In this document: piece after piece, positions 58,483-64,000 of the stretch
Position numbering within the stretch: position 1 is the first letter of the stretch
Layout of the letters: each line of letters starts with the position of its first letter
Assembly: GCA_037142875.1 (NCBI GenBank)
Contig: JBAWZV010000003.1
Coordinates: 94,018-158,017 of the forward strand
Length of the DNA: 64,000 nucleotides
Reading direction: 5' to 3'
Source of the DNA: PALSA-600 sp037142875
GTDB lineage: Bacteria > Actinomycetota > Thermoleophilia > Gaiellales > Gaiellaceae
Program-made: the position numbers and the translations under genes
Notes under the pieces: generated by a model
Seen by the model: only the letters and a program-made list of their open reading frames with translations
Told to the model about the DNA's origin: nothing
Database searches by the model: none

Positions 58483-59052
58483 GTGGGCATCCGCGACGTC
58501 CTCTTCGGTCGCAAGAAGCTCTCAGAGCCGAAAAGCGACCGCCTCTTCGCGCTCACGACGGCGGCTGTGACCCTTGAGACCGAGGTCGGTCTCACGCCTG
58601 CCGGGGTCGCGGCGGTGACGTTCAAACCGCTCTCGACGGGTGACTTCGCCCGGGTCGGAAACGACATCGACCAGCTGGTGAAGGCCGCCGCTCGCTCGGC
58701 GGGCGGCGACGTCGAACGCAAGACCGACACCTACGGCTACGAGTGGGTGATCGTGACCGACGACCAGCTCGAAGACCAGGTAGCGGCGGTCTACGCCGTG
58801 GCGAGCGAGATGACCGCCCAGGGCTTCGGCGCGCAGCTCCTCGCTGCGCCGTTCCGCTTCAACGGCGGCACACACCCGACCTACTGGATCTACGGCTTCA
58901 AGCGTGGGACATTCTGGCCGTTCATCCCGACCGGCAACGGGCAGACGCGAGACAACGCCGCCGAGCTCGAGCTCAAGGCGAAGCTCGAGAAGGAGCTTCC
59001 CGTCGAGCAGGATCTCACCCGGTGGCTCGGACTCTTCGATGCCCCCATCTGA
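58483..59052 (+). CDS. pspAB: PspA-associated protein PspAB
   Basis: 189 residues from a GTG (MGIRDVLFGRKKLSEPKSDRLFAL). The start, ALTTAAVTLETEVGLTPAGVAAVTFKPLSTGDF, and the end YWIYGFKRGTFWPFIPTG...QTRDNAAELELKAKLEKELPVEQDLTRWLGLFDAPI match the PspAB family found beside pspA and htpX in actinobacteria. It is thought to modulate the PspA membrane-stress response. Follows htpX; overlaps the next gene by 14 bases. Confidence 0.85.
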   Translation: MGIRDVLFGRKKLSEPKSDRLFALTTAAVTLETEVGLTPAGVAAVTFKPLSTGDFARVGNDIDQLVKAAARSAGGDVERKTDTYGYEWVIVTDDQLEDQVAAVYAVASEMTAQGFGAQLLAAPFRFNGGTHPTYWIYGFKRGTFWPFIPTGNGQTRDNAAELELKAKLEKELPVEQDLTRWLGLFDAPI

Positions 59053-59797
59053 GTCGACATCCGACGCAGACACACGGAGCAGCTCCGGCGACGACCGAGC
59101 TGCTCGACCGAAGACGATCCTGCTCCCGACAGGAGATCGCAAGCTCCAGCGGTTCGTCGCCGAGAGCGCACCCATCCCCGTCAGCGTCGTCTCGAATCCG
59201 AGCGCGCCGCTGCGGTCATCCGACCTCGCGCTCCTCGTCGTCGAGGACGCTGACCCGGCGCTCCGAGCAGCTGCGACGCGTGTCATCACCGAGGGCGTCT
59301 CCTACGTTGTCCTGATTCGCCGGGACGTCTGGAGCGGAGCAAACGATGCCGTCCGCAAGCTCCTGGACGAGGTGCAGGGCGACCCGAAACACAAGCTGAT
59401 CCGGTTCTGGCGCGACCGCGAGGAGCTCGAGCAGACCATTCGCACCGACGTCTTCGGACTCGACGACATTGCCTTGAAAGGTCAGTCGGTCACCGACGGC
59501 TCCTTCGTGAAGGCCGGCACGGCGTTCGAGCAGGCCTGGGTGCTCGAGAACACCGGCTTCTGCGCCTGGGAGAGCCGACGGCTGCGGATGCTCGCAACCG
59601 ACCACCTCGCCCCGCACGCAGACGAGGTCGAGATCCCGTTCACCGCTCCGGGAAGCCGCGTGACCGTCACCGTCTCGTTCACTGCACCGGCCGAACCGGC
59701 GAGCTGCCGATCGGTGTGGCAGGTCGTCGACGCAGGCGGACGGCTGTCGTTTCCGTGGGCTCCTGGCCTGTGGTGCCAGACGCTCGCGGTCTACTGA
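59039..59797 (+). CDS. FW (NBR1 Ig-like) domain protein of the Psp cluster
   Basis: 252 residues. The C-terminal 115 (GQSVTDGSFVKAGTAFEQAWVLENTG...) are an Ig-like domain of the NBR1/FW type: spaced tryptophans in EQAWVLENTGFCAWES, VWQVVD and FPWAPGLWC, and the motif W-x-L-x-NTG-x2-x-W. In the N-terminal half, LALLVVEDADP, GVSYVVLIRRDVWSG and FWRDREELEQTIRTDVFGL resemble the end of DUF4062/TIR-like domains, which is inference from a few motifs. It overlaps pspAB by 14 bases and converges with pspA. No signal peptide. Function unknown; a role in recognising the PspA system or a surface ligand is possible. Confidence 0.7.
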   Translation: MPPSESTSDADTRSSSGDDRAARPKTILLPTGDRKLQRFVAESAPIPVSVVSNPSAPLRSSDLALLVVEDADPALRAAATRVITEGVSYVVLIRRDVWSGANDAVRKLLDEVQGDPKHKLIRFWRDREELEQTIRTDVFGLDDIALKGQSVTDGSFVKAGTAFEQAWVLENTGFCAWESRRLRMLATDHLAPHADEVEIPFTAPGSRVTVTVSFTAPAEPASCRSVWQVVDAGGRLSFPWAPGLWCQTLAVY

Positions 59798-59804
59798 CAG
59801 TCGG

Positions 59805-60599
59805 TCAGGCTGGCTTCTCTTCCTCGACGGCAGGCTCGGTCGCGGCTGCTTCCGGTTCGTCAGCTGGCTCGGCGGCGGGAATGGCCTTCGCTTCGTCGCC
59901 CTGGCCAAGCTCGGCCTTGAGCTTCGCGAGCTCGTCGTCGACCTGGCCGCCCTGCTGGATCTGGGAGAGCTGGCGGTCGATGTCGTCCCCGGTTGCCGTC
60001 AGATCGGTGAGCGTCCCGGCAGCGGTGAGCTCCTCGACGGCGGCGGCGCGAGCCTGCATCTCCTCGGTCTTGTCCTTCGCGCGCTGAACCGCGAGGCCGA
60101 CGTCGGCCATGTTGTCGCTGATTCCGGTGACAGCCTCGCCGATCTTCACCTGCGCCTCGGCAGCGGAGTACTGCGCCTTCATGACCTCCTTCTGCGTCCG
60201 GAACGACTCGACCTTCGCCGACAGCGTCTTCTGGCCCTCAACGAGCTTCGCCTGCTGGGCTTCGAGCTGCTGGCCCTGCTGCATGATCCCGTCGAGCTGC
60301 CCCTGGATGGCGGCCTTCCGCGTGAGCGCTTCGCGGGCGAGATCCTCACGGTTCGCCTTGAGCGCATCTTTCGCCTGGCCGTCGAGCTTCTCGACCTGCT
60401 GCTGCATCGACGCGTACTGAAGCTCGAGCCGCTTCTTCGCCGTCGCCACGTCGGCGATACCGCGTTTCACGTTCTGAAGCTGGCGGAGCTGCTCTTCGTA
60501 GGAGTAGTCGAGCGTCTCGTTCGGATTCTCGGCGCGGTTGAGCAGCTTCGAGTACTTCGCCTTCAAGATCGTCGTCGTCCGCGCCATCAAGCCTGGCAT
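59805..60599 (-). CDS. pspA: PspA/IM30 family membrane-stress protein
   Basis: 264 residues, one long coiled coil (ETLDYSYEEQLRQLQNVKRGIADVATAKKRLELQYASMQQQVEKLDGQAKDALKANREDLAREALTRKAAIQGQLD) as in PspA/Vipp1, which assemble on stressed membranes and stop proton leakage. A C-terminal tail rich in Glu, Ala and Pro (60 residues) is unusual and may be regulatory or flexible. The ATG at 60599 has GGAGG 4 bases upstream. Convergent with the FW protein; no pspC or pspF genes follow. Confidence 0.92.
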   Translation of the reverse strand: MPGLMARTTTILKAKYSKLLNRAENPNETLDYSYEEQLRQLQNVKRGIADVATAKKRLELQYASMQQQVEKLDGQAKDALKANREDLAREALTRKAAIQGQLDGIMQQGQQLEAQQAKLVEGQKTLSAKVESFRTQKEVMKAQYSAAEAQVKIGEAVTGISDNMADVGLAVQRAKDKTEEMQARAAAVEELTAAGTLTDLTATGDDIDRQLSQIQQGGQVDDELAKLKAELGQGDEAKAIPAAEPADEPEAAATEPAVEEEKPA

Positions 60600-60641
60600 G
60601 TGTCCTCCCGGAAAGAGCGTTGGTCGGGTTAGCCTACACCC

Positions 60642-61298
60642 GTGCTCATCGCTCGAAGCATCGACTCCCGCTATCTCTCGAACGCCTACGTGGTCGGCGA
60701 CGAGCCCGGCGGAACGGCGGTCTTCGTCGACTCTGGGGCACCGCTCGAGCCGCTCCTGCGCTTCGTCGACGAGCACCGTCTCACTCCGACACACGTGCTG
60801 CGAACGCACTCACACGCCGATCACGTCGAGCACGAGGCCGAGCTCGGCCTTCCCGTCGTGACAGGCGCTCTGGCGACCGGTGGGCTCTCGATCGAGGCGA
60901 TCCCGACACCGGGCCACTCCGACGACATGATCTGCTTCGTGATCGGCGGCGAGGTTGTCTTCTCCGGCGACACGCTCTTCAAGGACGCCGTCGGCGGCGG
61001 GAGCCTCGAGCTGATCCGGCGCGCCGTCATGGACGTCTACATGGCGATGCCGCACACCCGGCGCGTGCTTCCGGGACACACGCACGAGACGTCGATCGGC
61101 CGCGAGTGGAACGAGAACCCGTTCGTTCGCGTCTGGCGCGGCGCGGATCCCGAGGGAACGGAGCGGGTGTCTGTCGTCGGCCGCGAGGCGACCCTGATCG
61201 TGTGGAGCCCCGACTACGACGGCAAGGGTAAGGCGTGGGTTCGCTTCGCCGACGGCACCGATGCCATTGTCGGCGGCTCGCGCGTCGAACGGATCTAG
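60642..61298 (+). CDS. Metallo-beta-lactamase-fold hydrolase
   Basis: 218 residues. THSHADHVE is the zinc-binding HxHxDH motif, with TPGHSDD (third-site histidine) and SGDTLFKD, and the fourth zinc site GHTHETS. Hydroxyacylglutathione hydrolase (GloB)-like; in actinobacteria mycothiol conjugates are an alternative substrate. GTG start at 60642. Next gene is the SIMPL protein 34 bases on. Confidence 0.88.
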   Translation: MLIARSIDSRYLSNAYVVGDEPGGTAVFVDSGAPLEPLLRFVDEHRLTPTHVLRTHSHADHVEHEAELGLPVVTGALATGGLSIEAIPTPGHSDDMICFVIGGEVVFSGDTLFKDAVGGGSLELIRRAVMDVYMAMPHTRRVLPGHTHETSIGREWNENPFVRVWRGADPEGTERVSVVGREATLIVWSPDYDGKGKAWVRFADGTDAIVGGSRVERI

Positions 61299-61332
61299 CC
61301 GCGGCGGAACACCGTCGCGTACGCTGACGGGG

Positions 61333-62022
61333 ATGAAGTCCGCGGCCATAACCCTTGCAGTGCTCGCAGCCGTCGGACTCGGATTGGCGGCGCTGGTGCG
61401 CTCCGGCCATGACAGGGTCGGCCGGACGATCACCGTCTCGGGTACCGGAACGGTGTCGGGCGTCCCGGATCGAGCCGAGTTCTCCTTCGGCGTGACCACC
61501 CAGGACGCGACCGCGAAGGCCGCAAGTGAGGCAAATGCCGCGACGATGACGAAGGTGATCGCGGCACTCACGGACAACAACGTCCCGGAGGCCGCCATCC
61601 AGACGACAGGCGTCTCGCTCTCGCAGCGCACGAACCCCACCGGAACCAAGGTGATCGGCTTCGAGGCCTCCAACTCGGTCACCGTCGATCTTGCCGTGGG
61701 CGACTCCGGCCCGATCGTCGATGCGGTGGTTGCAGCCGGTGCTAACAACGTCGGTGGGCCGACGTTCACTGCGACCGATCAGGCCCAGCTCTACCGCAAG
61801 GCTCTCGCGGCCGCGGTCGCCGACGCCCGCGGGCGTGCCGAGACGATCGCCGAGGCTGTCGGCCAGAAGCTCCACCGTGTCCGCACGGTGAGCGAGCTGA
61901 GCTCAGCCCCGACGCCGTACGGCCTCTCGGTGGCAAAGGCCGACTCGTCGGTGACGACGCCGGTCGAGCCGGGCAACATCAAGGTCGAGGCCGATATCAC
62001 GGCCACGTTCGACCTCGGCTGA
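61333..62022 (+). CDS. SIMPL-domain (DUF541) exported protein
   Basis: 229 residues. N-terminal hydrophobic anchor (AITLAVLAAVGLGLAALV). The SIMPL repeat is TITVSGTGTVSGVPDRAEFSFGVTTQDATAKAASEANAATMTKVIAAL, with a second half QTTGVSLSQRT...VDAVVAAGANNVGGPTFT...AVADARGRAETIAEAVGQKL. Family members sit in the envelope and form large ring assemblies; function poorly known. Probably anchored outside the membrane. Confidence 0.87.
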   Translation: MKSAAITLAVLAAVGLGLAALVRSGHDRVGRTITVSGTGTVSGVPDRAEFSFGVTTQDATAKAASEANAATMTKVIAALTDNNVPEAAIQTTGVSLSQRTNPTGTKVIGFEASNSVTVDLAVGDSGPIVDAVVAAGANNVGGPTFTATDQAQLYRKALAAAVADARGRAETIAEAVGQKLHRVRTVSELSSAPTPYGLSVAKADSSVTTPVEPGNIKVEADITATFDLG

Positions 62023-62101
62023 GCAGTACCCGCCGCGCACGCGGTGCCTCGTGCAGGGACTGGCCCTCGGACATGTCCGGAAGGGGCAGTAGCCTGGCGG
62101 C

Positions 62102-62776
62102 GTGCGTCTCATCGTCGCCCGCTGCGAGGTCACCTACACCGGCCGACTGACGGCCCACCTGCCTGCCTCGACGCGGCTGCTCATGATCAAGGCAGACGGG
62201 TCGATCCTCGTGCACGCCGATGCGGGTGGCTACAAGCCCCTCAACTGGATGACACCCCCGACCGTGTTCGAGGACGGAGGCGATCTCCTGGTCGTGCGCA
62301 AGCGGGCCGGCCGCAGCGAGGACAGGCTCGAGATCAAGCTGCTCGAGGTGCTCTCGGACGTCGAGCATGAGATGGGTGAGGCGGCTGGGCTCGAGAAGGA
62401 CGGCGTCGAGCGCGACCTCCAGGAGGTGCTCGCGGCCCAACCAGAGGCTCTGGGCGAGCCGCTTCGCCTCGACCGGCGCGAGTGGCCGACCGACATCGGC
62501 CCCGTCGACCTGATGTGCCGCGACGAGGTCGACGGCTGGGTCGCCGTTGAGATCAAGCGGGTCGGGACGATCGACGCCGTCGAGCAGCTCGCTCGCTATC
62601 TCGAGCGGATCCGGCTTGACCCGTCGCGCGCCGGGTGTCGCGGCATCCTCGCCGCACAGCAGTTCAAGCCCCAGGCCGTGACGCTCGCCGAGGCGCGCGG
62701 GATCCGCTGCGCTGTGGTCGATCTCGCAGTCCTGCGGGGCGAGCGCGAGCCCGAGCTCACGCTCTTCGCCGCCTAA
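62102..62776 (+). CDS. nucS: Endonuclease NucS (mismatch repair)
   Basis: 224 residues. N-terminal DNA-binding part VRLIVARCEVTYTGRLTAHLPASTRLLMIKADGSILVH; C-terminal nuclease of the PD-(D/E)xK type with PTDIGPVDLMCRDEVDGWVAVEIKR as the catalytic D-x-E-x-K. NucS/EndoMS is the mismatch-specific nuclease that replaces MutS/MutL in actinobacteria and archaea, a strong indicator of lineage. GTG start at 62102. Confidence 0.95.
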   Translation: MRLIVARCEVTYTGRLTAHLPASTRLLMIKADGSILVHADAGGYKPLNWMTPPTVFEDGGDLLVVRKRAGRSEDRLEIKLLEVLSDVEHEMGEAAGLEKDGVERDLQEVLAAQPEALGEPLRLDRREWPTDIGPVDLMCRDEVDGWVAVEIKRVGTIDAVEQLARYLERIRLDPSRAGCRGILAAQQFKPQAVTLAEARGIRCAVVDLAVLRGEREPELTLFAA

Positions 62777-62777
62777 C

Positions 62778-62793
62778 GCTTGCGCGCGCAAGC
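62778..62793. repeat. 16-bp perfect palindrome between nucS and the LLM oxidoreductase gene
   Basis: GCTTGCGCGCGCAAGC reads the same on both strands. It starts one base after the nucS stop and ends 15 bases before the next start codon, in the only gap between the two genes. It could be a repressor site for the oxidoreductase or a short hairpin between the genes. Confidence 0.5.
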
Positions 62794-62808
62794 ATTCGCT
62801 ACGCTTCG

Positions 62809-63879
62809 ATGATGGAGCTCGGCCTCTACACCTTCGCGGAGCTGACTCCCGACCCGGACACAGGCCGGACGATCTCACCGCAGCAGCGTCTCGCGAATCT
62901 CCTCGAGGAGGTCGCTCTCGCCGACGAGGTCGGGCTCGACGTCTTCGGGCTCGGCGAGCACCACCGCTCGGAGTTCGTCGTCTCCTCCCCCGCCGTCGTC
63001 CTCGCCGCCGCTGCGGCCCGCACCAAGCGCATCCGGCTCACGAGCGCGGTCACCGTCCTCAGCTCCGACGACCCGGTGCGGGTGTTCCAGCAGTTCGCGA
63101 GCCTCGACCTGCTCTCGGACGGACGGGCCGAGATCATGGCCGGGCGCGGCTCGTTCATCGAATCCTTTCCGCTCTTCGGCTACGACCTGCACGACTACGA
63201 CGACCTCTTCAGCGAGAAGCTCGACCTGCTGCTCGCCCTGACCCGCTCGGAGCGCGTCACCTGGGCCGGCAGGCACCGCGCGCCGCTCAATGACACGATC
63301 GTCTACCCACGCCCCGTGCAGGAGCCCCTCCCGGTCTGGATCGCCGTCGGCGGCGCCCCGGAGTCCGCGGCGCGCGCCGGGATCCTCGGCGCCCCGATGG
63401 CGCTCGCCATCATCGGCGGCCTCCCGGAGCGGTTCGCACCCTTTGCCGAGATCCACCGCAAGGCCGCCGAGCAGTCCGGTCACGGCCGGCTTCCGCTCAG
63501 CATCAACTCCCACGGCTTCATCGCGGACACGTCCCAGAAGGCCGCCGACCTCGCCTTCCCGTGGATCCTGACGACGATGAACAAGATCGGCGTCGAGCGG
63601 GGCTGGTCGCCGATGACCCGCCAGGATCTCGAGGCGAGCCGCACGCTCCGCGGTGCGAACTTCGTCGGGAGCCCCACCGAGGTCGTCGAGAAGATCCTCT
63701 TCCAGCACGAGATCTTCGGCCACGACCGCTTCCTGCTCCAGATGAGCGTCGGAACGATGCCCCACCGCGAGATGATGCGAGCGATCGAGCTCTACGGCAC
63801 CGAGGTCGCCCCCGCCGTGCGGGCGGCCCTCGCCGCACCGGGAGCCGCCGATCCGGCAGTCCCGACAGCCGCCGCCTGA
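62809..63879 (+). CDS. Luciferase-like (LLM class) flavin-dependent oxidoreductase
   Basis: 356 residues, F420- or FMN-dependent TIM barrel. LGLYTFAELTPDPDTGR start, VGLDVFGLGEHHRSEFVVSSPAVVLAAAAARTKRIRLTSAVTVLSSDDPVRVFQQFASLDLLSDGRAEIMAGRGSFIESFPLFGYD is the signature of this LLM subgroup. Start ATG at 62809 or 62812 (MMELGL). Common in actinobacteria; substrate unknown. Follows nucS after a 16-bp palindrome. Confidence 0.9.
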   Translation: MMELGLYTFAELTPDPDTGRTISPQQRLANLLEEVALADEVGLDVFGLGEHHRSEFVVSSPAVVLAAAAARTKRIRLTSAVTVLSSDDPVRVFQQFASLDLLSDGRAEIMAGRGSFIESFPLFGYDLHDYDDLFSEKLDLLLALTRSERVTWAGRHRAPLNDTIVYPRPVQEPLPVWIAVGGAPESAARAGILGAPMALAIIGGLPERFAPFAEIHRKAAEQSGHGRLPLSINSHGFIADTSQKAADLAFPWILTTMNKIGVERGWSPMTRQDLEASRTLRGANFVGSPTEVVEKILFQHEIFGHDRFLLQMSVGTMPHREMMRAIELYGTEVAPAVRAALAAPGAADPAVPTAAA

Positions 63880-63926
63880 CCGCAACGCCAGACCGCGGTT
63901 TCGCAGGCGCTACACTTCTCCCGTAC

Positions 63927-63999
63927 GGGGCTGTAGCTCAGCTGGGAGAGCGCCTGGATCGCACCCAGGAGGTCAGCGGTTCGAGCCCGCTCAGCTCCA
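63927..63999 (+). tRNA. tRNA-Ala (CGC)
   Basis: 73 bases to the discriminator A. Acceptor GGGGCTG pairs with CAGCTCC, including the G3-U70 wobble pair that marks alanine tRNAs; D arm GCTCAGCTGGGAGAGC; anticodon stem CCTGG/CCAGG with loop ATCGCAC, anticodon CGC; T arm GCGGTTCGAGCCCGC. The window ends one base later. Confidence 0.95.
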
Positions 64000-64000
64000 C

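Noticed and set aside
1..64000. CRISPR arrays, insertion sequences, prophage or integron signatures
   Set aside because: No regular repeat-spacer series, no transposase, integrase or phage structural genes and no target-site duplications were seen in a read of both strands.

Overview
This window is high-GC bacterial chromosome, densely packed, with many GTG (and a few TTG or CTG) starts and very frequent 4-base stop/start overlaps (ATGA, GTGA). The gene content points to an actinobacterium: the mismatch-repair nuclease NucS, a mycothiol-type ArsC, PspA with PspAB and HtpX, and NrtR. A deep lineage such as Thermoleophilia/Gaiellales would fit, but that placement is inference. There is no prophage, insertion sequence or CRISPR array. 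The window is mostly core metabolism plus secreted proteins of unknown role.

Layout. 1-5.3 kb: tail of a sensor kinase and the phosphate locus, split into pstC-pstA-pstS (minus) and pstB-phoU (plus). 5.3-7.5 kb: a DUF202 protein and an arsenic block (arsR divergent from arsC-aquaporin). 7.6-16.7 kb: a PHP/glycosyltransferase fusion, a hydrolase, UppP, an APC permease, and the polyphosphate pair ppk1-ppx with a HAD phosphatase. 16.7-20.6 kb: a complete ABC importer (ATPase, two permeases, binding protein). 20.7-27.7 kb: a PHP phosphoesterase, a CHAD protein, a secreted phospholipase-C-like phosphoesterase, an ATP-grasp ligase, and thiolase-Nudix-hydroxyacyl-CoA dehydrogenase. 27.7-34.6 kb: trp operon E-G-D-CF-B-A plus a flavin oxidase, preceded by a Trp-rich leader peptide and attenuator. 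34.8-39.5 kb: MoxR-DUF58-VWA cluster. 40.5-44.4 kb: nadB-nadC-nadA divergent from nrtR. 44.4-51.8 kb: bioY, xdhC, MOSC, a HAD phosphatase, a flavin reductase, YbaK, PAP2 and secreted unknowns. 51.9-57.4 kb: tRNA-Ser, membrane proteins, a TolB-like propeller, serS, a Cof-type phosphatase and a cytochrome c lipoprotein. 57.5-64 kb: envelope-stress cluster (htpX, pspAB, an FW/NBR1-Ig protein, pspA), then MBL hydrolase, SIMPL protein, nucS, a luciferase-like oxidoreductase and tRNA-Ala.

Two themes tie the window together. First, phosphate: the Pst importer, PhoU, PPK1, PPX, a CHAD (polyphosphate-binding) protein and a secreted phosphoesterase. pstS and the phosphoesterase gene share a matching element of TCACC-like repeats every 11 bp, at nearly the same distance from the start codon, which reads as a Pho box. 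Second, cis-regulation visible in the DNA: a trp attenuator whose terminator stem also holds the trpE ribosome-binding site, a long inverted repeat between nadB and nrtR, and ATCGAT palindromes between arsR and arsC.

The least explained items are the FW-domain protein in the Psp cluster, the short gene closing the MoxR/VWA operon, the PHP-glycosyltransferase fusion, and a Cof-type phosphatase that only has its catalytic aspartates if translation starts at a CTG.
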